Assembly (NCBI GenBank): GCA_030148485.1
Contig: JASBTJ010000085.1
Span: 1-64,000, forward strand
Origin: Gammaproteobacteria bacterium
Lineage (GTDB): Bacteria > Pseudomonadota > Gammaproteobacteria > Chromatiales > Chromatiaceae
Reading direction: 5' to 3'
Length of the DNA stretch: 64,000 nucleotides
Shown here: piece by piece, positions 37,403 through 45,840 of the stretch
Layout of the letters: each line of letters starts with the position of its first letter
How positions within the stretch are numbered: the stretch's first letter is position 1
Translations under genes and position numbers: made by a program
The notes under the pieces: generated by a model
The model's input: the letters and a program-made list of their open reading frames with translations, nothing else
Database searches by the model: none
Told to the model about the DNA's origin: nothing

Positions 37403-38923
37403 TCAAGCGTCGTTATGCAGACCGATCACGTTGTGCACGATGGTGGTCTCACGAGCCTGCTTGGCATCGTCGTTGCGTTGACTCTCCAGGGCGCCCAGGT
37501 ACGCATCGTCGACGTCACCGGTAACGTATTCGCCGCTGAATACGGAGGTATCGAAACGGTCGACGTGGGTCTTGCCCTTTTTCTGCACCGCATCGATCAG
37601 GTCATCCAGATCCTGATAAAGCATGCGGTCGGCACCGATCCAAATGCCCACCTCCTCCTCGGTGCGGCCATGCGCAATCAGCTCACTGGCAGCCGGCATG
37701 TCGATGCCGTACACGTTGGGGACACGCACCGGCGGCGCGGCGGAGGCAAAGTACACCTTGTTGGCACCGGCATCCCGCGCCATCTCCACGATCTGCTTGG
37801 ACGTGGTACCGCGCACGATGGAGTCATCCACCAGCAGCACGTTCTTGCCCTTGAATTCGACGTCGATGGGGTTGAGTTTCTGCCGCACGGACTTCTTGCG
37901 GGTGGTCTGACCCGGCATGATGAAGGTCCGGCCGATATAACGATTCTTGATAAAGCCTTCGGTGAACTTGACGCCGAGTTCGTGCGCCATGCTCAACGCC
38001 GAGGTGCGGCTGGTATCCGGGATGGGGATCACCACGTCGATATCGTGCTCGCCCCATTCGCGTTTCAGCTTCTCGGCCAGCTTCACGCCCATGCGCTGAC
38101 GAGCCTTGTGCACGAAGATGTTGTCGATGATCGAATCCGGTCGCGCGAAATATACGAACTCGAAGATGCAGGGCGACTTGATGGTGGCGCTGGCGCATGG
38201 CTGGGCGAAGAACCGACCGTCCTCGGTGAAGATCACCGCTTCGCCGGGTGCGATGTCGCGGATCAATTCAAAACCCTGGGTATCGAGTGCGACACTCTCC
38301 GAGGCCACCATGAATTCCTTGCCGTGCTTGGTTTGCCGCTCGCCGAATACCGCGGGACGGATACCGTGTGGGTCGCGGAAGGCGATCACGCCGTAGCCGG
38401 GGATCAGCGCCACCGCGGCATAACCGCCCCGACAACGCTGGTGGACACGCTCTATGGCCTTGAAGATGTCCACCTCGTTGAGATCCAGGCCGGTGGCGCA
38501 TGCGATCAACTCATGGGCGAAGACGTTCAACAACACCTCGGAATCCGACGAGGTATTGATATGGCGACGATCCGTTCTGAACAGATCCTCCTTCAGTTCA
38601 TCCGCATTGGTCAGGTTGCCGTTGTGCGCCAGCGCGATACCGTACGGGGAGTTCACGTAGAACGGCTGCGCTTCGGCGGAGCTGGAACAGCCGGCGGTCG
38701 GGTAGCGCACATGGCCAATACCGATGTTGCCCCGCAATTTGATCATCTGTTCGGTATCGAACACATCGCGAGCCAAGCCATTGTCTTTGCGTAAATGCAG
38801 CTTGCCGTGGTCGCAGGTGACGATACCCGCGGCGTCCTGACCACGGTGCTGCAACACCATGAGCGCATCATAGATCGCCTGGTTGACCGGGCTGCGACCC
38901 ACGATACCGACAATTCCACACAT
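37403..38923 (-). CDS. purF: Amidophosphoribosyltransferase
   Basis: First step of purine synthesis: transfers glutamine amide nitrogen to PRPP. The 506-residue product begins MCGIVGIVG, with Cys2 as the N-terminal nucleophile of the class II glutaminase. The C-terminal phosphoribosyltransferase domain contains the PRPP-binding [14 protein letters not shown]. Length equals E. coli PurF (505). It follows cvpA by six bases, the standard cvpA-purF operon, and is followed by the separate metZ leader. Confidence 0.97.
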   Translation of the reverse strand: MCGIVGIVGRSPVNQAIYDALMVLQHRGQDAAGIVTCDHGKLHLRKDNGLARDVFDTEQMIKLRGNIGIGHVRYPTAGCSSSAEAQPFYVNSPYGIALAHNGNLTNADELKEDLFRTDRRHINTSSDSEVLLNVFAHELIACATGLDLNEVDIFKAIERVHQRCRGGYAAVALIPGYGVIAFRDPHGIRPAVFGERQTKHGKEFMVASESVALDTQGFELIRDIAPGEAVIFTEDGRFFAQPCASATIKSPCIFEFVYFARPDSIIDNIFVHKARQRMGVKLAEKLKREWGEHDIDVVIPIPDTSRTSALSMAHELGVKFTEGFIKNRYIGRTFIMPGQTTRKKSVRQKLNPIDVEFKGKNVLLVDDSIVRGTTSKQIVEMARDAGANKVYFASAAPPVRVPNVYGIDMPAASELIAHGRTEEEVGIWIGADRMLYQDLDDLIDAVQKKGKTHVDRFDTSVFSGEYVTGDVDDAYLGALESQRNDDAKQARETTIVHNVIGLHNDA

Positions 38924-38929
38924 CCCGTA

Positions 38930-39454
38930 CTACCCCCACCAAAACTCGGACATGCCGCTGCTAGCGGCATAATTGAAACGATCTGCAATGTCCTGCGGCA
39001 ACAAGTCCCGCAGCCACAAGGCCAATTCCTGAAAATACGGCGCCAACACCGACGCCTGCCACCATGGATCCTCCGGCAACGGCGTGAGTCCGGCGAGCAA
39101 CACCAGAGCGGACACCAGCAGCATGCCGCGGGCGGCGCCGAACACCATGCCAATCAGCCGATCAGTACCCGACAGACCACTGCTTTCGACCAATTTGATG
39201 AGCAGGAAGTTGACCAACCCGCCCACCACCAGGGTCAATATCATCAATGCCACAAACGCCAGCCCAAGACGGATCGACGGTGTATCGACCCAGGCGGCCA
39301 AATGGGGTGCCAGATCACGAAAGAAGTTCCAGCCCACCCAGAACGCCAGGATCCACACCGCCAACGAAAAGGCTTCGCGCAGGAAACCGCGCCACAGACT
39401 GATAAGGGTCGAAACGGCGATGACGCCGATAATGAGGTAGTCGAACCAGTTCAT
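38930..39454 (-). CDS. cvpA: CvpA family membrane protein
   Basis: A 174-residue inner-membrane protein with four predicted helices, starting MNWFDYLIIGVIAVSTLISL, the typical CvpA opening, and containing WVGWNFF and GMVFGAARGMLL. In E. coli it is needed for colicin V production and for envelope fitness; the molecular role is not settled. It is six bases before purF in the conserved order dedD-cvpA-purF. Confidence 0.92.
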   Translation of the reverse strand: MNWFDYLIIGVIAVSTLISLWRGFLREAFSLAVWILAFWVGWNFFRDLAPHLAAWVDTPSIRLGLAFVALMILTLVVGGLVNFLLIKLVESSGLSGTDRLIGMVFGAARGMLLVSALVLLAGLTPLPEDPWWQASVLAPYFQELALWLRDLLPQDIADRFNYAASSGMSEFWWG

Positions 39455-39552
39455 GGTCCCGTGACGTGGTCAATGGCGGAAAGGGCGCATTGTACGGCTA
39501 CAACGGGAACAGGAACAGACTTGCACGGCAAGTGTCCCACACCCACGGGCGT

Positions 39553-40104
39553 TCACCCCGCCGGGTGTCGTAGAACCGCGCCATCCAGCTTGAGTTTGTC
39601 GCTGATGCGCACGCGCAATTGCTCGGCGCGGGCCTCGCTGGAGGTCGGGCCCACCTGCACACGGTAAACCGGCGAGCCGCCGACGTCGGCCTGCTCGACC
39701 ACCGTGTCGAAGCCAGCGGCGCGGAGTCGCCCCGCCAAGCCCTCGGCATTGTCGGATTGGCCGAAGCTGCCCACTTGTACCACCCAGGCCTGCGGTGACG
39801 CGGTTTCCGGGGTCGGTTCGGTGCTGCCGGCGGCCGGTGCCGCCTGCTGGTTCGGATCAAATCGCTGGGGCGAAGCGGACGGTGCCGCCCCTTGAGCCGA
39901 TTGCGCCGCCGGCTCCAGCCGTTTGATCGGCTCCGGCCGCTCGGCCGCAAGACGCATGTCGAACGGGCCGGCGTCACGATCCGGGATCACCACGCCAATG
40001 TTCACGTCGGGCCGCTGATCGAGCATCATCGGGATGAAGATCACCGCCAGTGATACCAGAACCACGGCGCCGACCAGGCGGCGCTTGAGTTGTGCCTTGT
40101 TCAT
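39553..40104 (-). CDS. SPOR-domain protein (DedD-like)
   Basis: A 183-residue protein with one N-terminal membrane helix (about 9-27), a Pro/Ala/Gln-rich periplasmic linker and a C-terminal SPOR domain (about 105-183; AWVVQVGSFGQSDNAEGLAG, VYRVQVGPTSS). SPOR domains bind denuded septal peptidoglycan, so the protein is expected at the division site. Position between folC and cvpA is that of dedD in E. coli. Confidence 0.9.
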   Translation of the reverse strand: MNKAQLKRRLVGAVVLVSLAVIFIPMMLDQRPDVNIGVVIPDRDAGPFDMRLAAERPEPIKRLEPAAQSAQGAAPSASPQRFDPNQQAAPAAGSTEPTPETASPQAWVVQVGSFGQSDNAEGLAGRLRAAGFDTVVEQADVGGSPVYRVQVGPTSSEARAEQLRVRISDKLKLDGAVLRHPAG

Positions 40105-40126
40105 AAAATCCCCATCGTTTGACCGA

Positions 40127-41404
40127 TTATAACGGTCCCACGACGCAATTCACCCCCAGCCAATCCCGGGCTTGCCCCACGGTCAGGAAAGACCCCAGCA
40201 CGATCACCCGATCGCCTTTCCCAATCCGGCCGGAAACCGCTGTCAGGGCGTCCTCAACCGTTGCGAAGCAGCTTGCCTTCAGGGTCTGCGGCAAACGCTC
40301 GCGCAACGTCTGCGCGGTCATTGCGCGAGCGCCCTCCAGACCGGCCAGCCACCAATGGTCGACACACCCGTCCAACGCGGCCACCACCCCGGCGGCATCC
40401 TTGTCGGTCAACATCGCAAGCACGGCGTGGGTGGCCCCACTCACATACTGGTCCCGCAATGCCTCCGCCAGGGCTCGGGCGGCATGCGGATTATGGGCCA
40501 CGTCCAACAGCCAGATCGGATCGTTGCCGACCACCTCCATCCGCCCCGCCACCCGGGCGGACAGCAGCCCGTCCCGCACCGCGCGTTGATCCAGTGGCAG
40601 ACGATCGGCGACACCAGCCAGTGCCGCCAACGCGGTAGCCGCATTGCGCAACTGGTGGCGGCCCCGCATGGCCGGGAAAGGCAATCCGCGCCGTGCGCCG
40701 GGGTCGGCCTCGAAATCCCAATGCGCGGGGTGCGAAACGGCCCGAAAATCGCGCCCCGCGCAGCATAGCCGGGCACCGATGTCCCGGGCATGTCTTTCCA
40801 GCCGCTGCGGCGCCGACAAGTCACCACACACCGCCGGACGGTCCGGCCGGTAAACGCCGGCCTTTTCGTAGCCGATGGTCTCGCGGTCGTTGCCGAGCCA
40901 GTCCTGGTGATCGAGATCCACACTGGTGACCACCGCGACGTCGGCATCAAGCACATTGACCGCGTCCAACCGACCACCGAGCCCGACCTCCAGCACCGCG
41001 GCGTCGAGGCCTTCCTGGGCAAAGATCCAGAACGCCGCCAGGGTGCCGAATTCGAAGTAGGTCAGCGGGATATCACCGCGTGCGGCATCAATGGCACTGA
41101 ATGCCGCGCAAAGCACCTGGTCTTCCACCTCGACGCCATCGAGGCAAATGCGTTCGTTGTAACGCTGCAGATGCGGCGAGGTGTAGGTCCCGACCCGGTA
41201 GCCACCGGCACGCAGTATCGCGTCGCAGTACGCCACCACGGAGCCCTTGCCGTTGGTGCCGGCGATGGTCAGCACCGTGTCGGCCACTTGCGGCGCACCC
41301 AGGGCCTGCCAAGCCACCCGCACCCGCTCGAGTCCGAGTTCGATGCCTTTGGGATTGAGCTGTTCCTGCCAGGCGAGCCAGTCGGCGAGGCTGCGCTGCC
41401 TCAT
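40127..41404 (-). CDS. folC: Dihydrofolate synthase/folylpolyglutamate synthase
   Basis: Adds glutamate to dihydropteroate and to tetrahydrofolate. The 425-residue Mur-ligase-family product has the ATP loop TIAGTNGKGSV, YTSPHLQRYNERI and the C-terminal LLDVAHNPHAARAL motif. Three consecutive start codons occur (GTG 41410, GTG 41407, ATG 41404); I use the ATG. It is 11 bases after accD in the conserved accD-folC pair. Confidence 0.95.
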   Translation of the reverse strand: MRQRSLADWLAWQEQLNPKGIELGLERVRVAWQALGAPQVADTVLTIAGTNGKGSVVAYCDAILRAGGYRVGTYTSPHLQRYNERICLDGVEVEDQVLCAAFSAIDAARGDIPLTYFEFGTLAAFWIFAQEGLDAAVLEVGLGGRLDAVNVLDADVAVVTSVDLDHQDWLGNDRETIGYEKAGVYRPDRPAVCGDLSAPQRLERHARDIGARLCCAGRDFRAVSHPAHWDFEADPGARRGLPFPAMRGRHQLRNAATALAALAGVADRLPLDQRAVRDGLLSARVAGRMEVVGNDPIWLLDVAHNPHAARALAEALRDQYVSGATHAVLAMLTDKDAAGVVAALDGCVDHWWLAGLEGARAMTAQTLRERLPQTLKASCFATVEDALTAVSGRIGKGDRVIVLGSFLTVGQARDWLGVNCVVGPL

Positions 41405-41415
41405 CACCACGCCGC

Positions 41416-42279
41416 TCAGGCGGAAGCGGGCTGTTTCATCAACATGCCCAACACACTGGCCAAGCGATCACGCATCTCGGCGCGACTGACGATCATGTCC
41501 ACGGCACCGTGCTCCACCATGAATTCGCTGCGTTGGAAGCCTTCGGGCAATGTCTCCCGAACGGTCTGCTCGATGACCCGGGGACCGGCAAAGCCGATCA
41601 GCGCATTCGGCTCGGCGACATTCAGATCGCCCAGCATCGCCAGACTGGCGGAAACGCCACCCATGGTCGGGTCGGTCATCACCGAAATGAACGGCAGCCG
41701 GTGCTCGGCGAGTTGTTTGAGCGCCGCCGACGTCTTCGCCATCTGCATCAACGAAAACAGCGATTCCTGCATACGTGCGCCACCGCTGGCGGCGAAACAC
41801 ACCATGGGACTGCGTTGTTCTATGGCCGCACGCACGCCGCGCACGAAGCGTTCGCCCACCACCGACCCCATGGAGCCCCCCATGAAACGGAATTCGGACG
41901 CGGCAGCGACGATGTCCATGCCCTTGAGCTGCCCGCGCATCACCACCAGGGCGTCTTTTTCGCCGGTGCCCTTTTGTGCGGCTACCAGACGGTCCCGATA
42001 CTTCTTGCTGTCGCGGAACTTGAGCGGATCCGAAGATTCCAGGCCGGCACCGATCTCCTCCCGACCCTCGGGGTCAAGAAAGATGTCCAGCCGACGCCGG
42101 GCACCGATGCGCTCGTGATGATTGCATTTGGGGCACACGTCCAGATTGCGTTCCATCTCGGCGCGGTAAAGCACAGCACCGCACCCGGTGCATTTGTTCC
42201 ACAGGCCTTCCGGGACGCCTTTCTTGTTGCCGCCTTCGGTGCGAATGCGGCTGGGCAGCAGAATGTCGAACCAGCTCAT
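41416..42279 (-). CDS. accD: Acetyl-CoA carboxylase carboxyltransferase subunit beta
   Basis: With AccA transfers carboxyl from biotin to acetyl-CoA, giving malonyl-CoA. The 287-residue product has the zinc ribbon Cys30-x2-Cys33 and Cys49-x2-Cys52 ([18 protein letters not shown]) and the crotonase-fold carboxyltransferase domain ([33 protein letters not shown]). It lies between trpA and folC as in many gammaproteobacteria. Confidence 0.97.
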   Translation of the reverse strand: MSWFDILLPSRIRTEGGNKKGVPEGLWNKCTGCGAVLYRAEMERNLDVCPKCNHHERIGARRRLDIFLDPEGREEIGAGLESSDPLKFRDSKKYRDRLVAAQKGTGEKDALVVMRGQLKGMDIVAAASEFRFMGGSMGSVVGERFVRGVRAAIEQRSPMVCFAASGGARMQESLFSLMQMAKTSAALKQLAEHRLPFISVMTDPTMGGVSASLAMLGDLNVAEPNALIGFAGPRVIEQTVRETLPEGFQRSEFMVEHGAVDMIVSRAEMRDRLASVLGMLMKQPASA

Positions 42280-42301
42280 CGTTGTTATTCCGGTTGAAGT
42301 A

Positions 42302-43108
42302 TCAGTTGGCGTCCATGGCCAAGCGCATGGCGCCGAGCACGTCCTTGAGCGCGGCAGGAATCGCGTCCGGCTGGTCGGCCAAGGCCTCGATGCGATTCAC
42401 CAGGGCGCTGCCGACCACGACGGCATCGGCGACCTGGGCCACACGCGCCGCCGTCGCACCGTCCTTGATGCCGAATCCGACCCCCAGCGGCAAATCGGTG
42501 TGGCCGCGAATCTCGCCAAGCTTGGCCGCGACCGCGTCCACATCGAGGTTGGCAGCGCCGGTCACGCCTTTGAGCGACACATAGTAGACGAAGCCGCTGG
42601 CCGCCGCCGCGATACGTTTGATGCGGGTTTCGTGACTGGTGGGCGAAAGCAGGAATATGGGATCCAGATCATGGGCGCGGAACACCGGCACCACGGCATC
42701 GGCCTCCTCCGGGGGCAGATCGACGGTCAACACACCATCGACGCCCGCCTTGGCGGCAGCGGCGGCGAAGGCTTCATAGCCCATTACTTCCACGGGATTG
42801 AGATACCCCATCAACACCACCGGGGTTTCCGCGTCGCGCTGGCGGAATTCGGCAACCATGGCCAGCACCTCCCGCAGCGATACGTGATGAGCCAGGGCCC
42901 GCTCGGTGGCGCGTTGGATCACCGGGCCGTCGGCCATGGGGTCGGAAAACGGCACCCCCAGCTCGATGACGTCCGCGCCGGCTGCCACCAGGGCGTGCAT
43001 GGCCGGCACCGTGACCTGCGGATTCGGGTCACCGGCGGTGACATAGGGAATCAGCGCCTTGCGGCCGGCGGCCTTCAGGTCGGCAAAACGTTTCTCGATA
43101 CGACTCAT
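42302..43108 (-). CDS. trpA: Tryptophan synthase alpha chain
   Basis: Cleaves indole-3-glycerol phosphate to indole and passes it through the tunnel to TrpB. The 268-residue TIM barrel has the catalytic Glu in [19 protein letters not shown] and the catalytic Asp in [11 protein letters not shown]. Its ATG overlaps the trpB stop by four bases (ATGA), which couples synthesis of the two subunits. Confidence 0.97.
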   Translation of the reverse strand: MSRIEKRFADLKAAGRKALIPYVTAGDPNPQVTVPAMHALVAAGADVIELGVPFSDPMADGPVIQRATERALAHHVSLREVLAMVAEFRQRDAETPVVLMGYLNPVEVMGYEAFAAAAAKAGVDGVLTVDLPPEEADAVVPVFRAHDLDPIFLLSPTSHETRIKRIAAAASGFVYYVSLKGVTGAANLDVDAVAAKLGEIRGHTDLPLGVGFGIKDGATAARVAQVADAVVVGSALVNRIEALADQPDAIPAALKDVLGAMRLAMDAN

Positions 43109-44319
43109 ATGACCAGGCCTTCACGGGCGGCGACGGTGTGCATGTCCTTGTCACCGCGACCGGATAGGTTGACCAGCAGGATCTTGTCCTTGTCCAGGGT
43201 CGGCGCCAGTTTGATCGCCTGAGCGATGGCATGACTGGACTCCAGTGCCGGGATGATGCCCTCGGTACGTGTCAATCGATGGAAGGCAGCCAGCGCCTCG
43301 TCGTCGGTGACCGCGACGTATCGAGCGCGACCGGCATCCTTCAACCAGGCATGCTCGGGACCGACGCCGGGATAATCCAATCCGGCGGAGATCGACTGGG
43401 TTTCGATGATCTGGCCGTCCCGATCCTCCATCAGGTAGGTCCGGTTGCCGTGCAGCACCCCAGGCTTTCCGGCGCACAGGGGCGCGGCGTGGTTGCCGGT
43501 ATCGAGACCGTCGCCCGCCGCCTCCACGCCGTACATGGCAACATCGGCGTCGTCGATGAACGGATGAAACAGCCCGATGGCATTGGAACCGCCCCCCACG
43601 CAGGCAATCAGCGCGTCCGGCAAGCGGCCGGTCATGTCCTGGATCTGCGCCCGGGCCTCACGACCGATGATCGCCTGGAAGTCTCGCACCATCGCCGGAT
43701 ACGGGTGGGGCCCGGCGACGGTACCGATGATGTAGAAGGTGTTGTCGACGTGGGTGACCCAATCGCGCATCGCCTCGTTCAGCGCATCCTTCAAGGTCTT
43801 GGAACCGGACGACACGGTTTTTACCTCGGCACCGAGCAGGCGCATGCGGTAGACATTGGCCTCCTGGCGGGCGGCGTCCACCTCGCCCATGTACACCACG
43901 CACTCCAGCCCCAGACGGGCGGCGACCGTGGCCGACGCCACGCCATGCTGCCCGGCCCCGGTCTCGGCAATGATGCGGGTCTTGCCCATGCGTTTGGCGA
44001 GCAACGCCTGACCGATGGTGTTGTTCACCTTATGCGCGCCGGTGTGGTTGAGATCCTCGCGCTTGAGGTATATCTGCGCGCCGCCCAGCTCCCGACTCAG
44101 CCGCTCGGCATGATAGATCGGCGAAGGCCGGCCCACATAATGTTGCAGGTCGGCATCAAGCTCCGCCTGGAAGTCCGGGTCCTGTAGGTATTGCTCATAG
44201 GCCTGGCGCAACTCGTCCAGCGGTTCCATCAGCGTCTCGGCGACGAAAATACCGCCATAGGGACCGAAATGGCCGCGCTCGTCCGGCAGTTTGCTCAGGG
44301 GGATATCAGTCTTGTCCAA
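43105..44319 (-). CDS. trpB: Tryptophan synthase beta chain
   Basis: Condenses indole with serine to tryptophan using PLP. The product (404 residues) has the PLP lysine motif [21 protein letters not shown], and the phosphate-binding GGGSNAIG. Start: the frame extends to 44385, but homology begins at [20 protein letters not shown], so I place the start at TTG 44319, which has GAGG eight bases upstream. GTG 44328 is the alternative. Either start overlaps the end of trpF, by 14 or 23 bases. Confidence 0.95.
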   Translation of the reverse strand: MDKTDIPLSKLPDERGHFGPYGGIFVAETLMEPLDELRQAYEQYLQDPDFQAELDADLQHYVGRPSPIYHAERLSRELGGAQIYLKREDLNHTGAHKVNNTIGQALLAKRMGKTRIIAETGAGQHGVASATVAARLGLECVVYMGEVDAARQEANVYRMRLLGAEVKTVSSGSKTLKDALNEAMRDWVTHVDNTFYIIGTVAGPHPYPAMVRDFQAIIGREARAQIQDMTGRLPDALIACVGGGSNAIGLFHPFIDDADVAMYGVEAAGDGLDTGNHAAPLCAGKPGVLHGNRTYLMEDRDGQIIETQSISAGLDYPGVGPEHAWLKDAGRARYVAVTDDEALAAFHRLTRTEGIIPALESSHAIAQAIKLAPTLDKDKILLVNLSGRGDKDMHTVAAREGLVI

Positions 44320-44929
44320 CGTGTACACCTCGCATGAATTGCGCGATCCGGTCACCGTCCTTGATGCCCGGTTCCGCCTCGACACCGCCGCTCACGTCCA
44401 CCCCGTAGGGGCGCACGGTGCGCACTGCCTCGGCTACATTGTTTGGCGTCAGCCCGCCGGCCAACACGATCCTGTCCGCCAGGGTCGCGGGGATTCTCCC
44501 CCAATCGAAGGTATCGCCCGTGCCACCGGGCACTCCGGGACGATAGGCATCCAACAACAAGGCCGCGGCGGCCGGGTAATCCGCCGCAGCCGCGACCGGG
44601 TCGACGCCCTCCTTCATGCGGATCGCCTTGATCCAGGGCCGGCCATGCTGTGCACAGTAGTCCGCACACTCCTGGCCATGGAATTGGATCAGACTCACCC
44701 GCCCCGCCTGGCACGACGCCGCGATGGTTTGTGCGTCCGCATTGACGAACAGCCCGACCACGCTGACAAAGGGCGGCAGGCGACGGGTTATCGCTTCCGC
44801 CTGCTCCCGCGTCACGTGACGGGGGCTGGGCGGATAAAACACCAAGCCAATGGCGTCCGCGCCCGCAGCGATGGCGGCAAGCGCGTCCTGTTCCCGTGTG
44901 ATGCCGCAGATCTTGACCCTGGTGCGCAT
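44306..44929 (-). CDS. trpF: Phosphoribosylanthranilate isomerase
   Basis: Isomerises phosphoribosylanthranilate in tryptophan synthesis. The 207-residue TIM barrel begins [19 protein letters not shown] with catalytic Cys in KICGITR; the catalytic Asp is in [21 protein letters not shown] 44929 is preferred to an upstream in-frame start at 44956 on homology. It is followed by overlapping trpB, so trpF-trpB-trpA form a translationally linked trio. trpC, trpD and trpE are not in the window. Confidence 0.95.
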   Translation of the reverse strand: MRTRVKICGITREQDALAAIAAGADAIGLVFYPPSPRHVTREQAEAITRRLPPFVSVVGLFVNADAQTIAASCQAGRVSLIQFHGQECADYCAQHGRPWIKAIRMKEGVDPVAAAADYPAAAALLLDAYRPGVPGGTGDTFDWGRIPATLADRIVLAGGLTPNNVAEAVRTVRPYGVDVSGGVEAEPGIKDGDRIAQFMRGVHVGQD

Positions 44930-44974
44930 GATCGATCCAGCTGGAAAACCCCGCATTCTACCCTGAACGCCGAG

Positions 44975-45757
44975 CTATGGCAGGAAGCCGGCGGCGGGCG
45001 GCGCGGGAATATCGAAGCGATCCGGGTACCGCACACCAGCAAAGTACAGTCCATCCGGGGGTGCCGTCACCCCACCGAGGGTCCGGTCTTTGAAATCCAG
45101 CACCTCCCGGGCATAGGACTCGGGCTGGTCGCCCCGGCCGACGGCGATGAGCACCCCGGCGATATTGCGCACCATGTGGTGTAGAAAAGCGTTCGCCGAC
45201 ACCGCCAGCTCAATCACGTCGCCGTGCCGCACCACGCGCAGCGATTCCAGGGTACGGATTGGGCTTTTCGCCTGACAACCGAGTGCGCGGTACGATGAGA
45301 AATCGTGCTCGCCCACCAATACCTGGCCGGCGCGGTGCATGGCGTCGGCGTCCAACGGCGTGTGAATCCAGGTTGCCCGGTTGGCCCACAACGCCGACCG
45401 ATAACGGCGATTGAGCATGACGTAGCGATAATGCCGCCCGGTGGCGGAAAATCTGGCGTGGAAGTCGTCGGGTACCGGTTTGGCCCAGGTGACGCTGATG
45501 TCGTCGGGCAGATTGACGTTGCTCCCCATCACCCAGTTATGCTCAGTGCGCGGCGACGCACTGTCGAAATGCACCACCTGGCCGAACCCGTGCACACCGC
45601 GATCGGTACGACCTGCGCACACCACCCGTAGCGGGTGGGCGGCAACCCGGCTTACCGCCTGCTCCAAGGTGTGCTGCACGCTGGGCACGCCGTGCTTTTG
45701 CGCCTGCCAGCCGTGGTAAGCGGTACCGTTGTATTCGACGCCAAGAGCAATGCGCAT
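44975..45757 (-). CDS. truA: tRNA pseudouridine(38-40) synthase
   Basis: Forms pseudouridine at positions 38-40 of the tRNA anticodon stem. The 260-residue product has the catalytic Asp52 in AGRTDRGVHGFGQVVHF, NLPDDISVTWA, and the C-terminal FLHHMVRNIAGVLIAVG. It lies between fimV and trpF, as in Pseudomonas. Stop codon is TAG. Confidence 0.96.
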   Translation of the reverse strand: MRIALGVEYNGTAYHGWQAQKHGVPSVQHTLEQAVSRVAAHPLRVVCAGRTDRGVHGFGQVVHFDSASPRTEHNWVMGSNVNLPDDISVTWAKPVPDDFHARFSATGRHYRYVMLNRRYRSALWANRATWIHTPLDADAMHRAGQVLVGEHDFSSYRALGCQAKSPIRTLESLRVVRHGDVIELAVSANAFLHHMVRNIAGVLIAVGRGDQPESYAREVLDFKDRTLGGVTAPPDGLYFAGVRYPDRFDIPAPPAAGFLP

Positions 45758-45788
45758 GGGTGTTCAGATCAACGCTTCGATAAAGTAA

Positions 45789-45812
45789 ACGGGGCGCCGA
45801 TTGGCGCCCCGT
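45789..45812 (-). terminator. Possible terminator between fimV and truA
   Basis: A perfect hairpin, GGGGCGCC with GGCGCCCC around a four-base loop, extended by AC/GT. On the minus strand it is followed by GTTTACTTTA, a broken T-tract, so termination may be partial or the hairpin may mark processing. Confidence 0.45.
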
Positions 45813-45840
45813 TGCATTGGCCTACGCCAACCGGTCCAGG

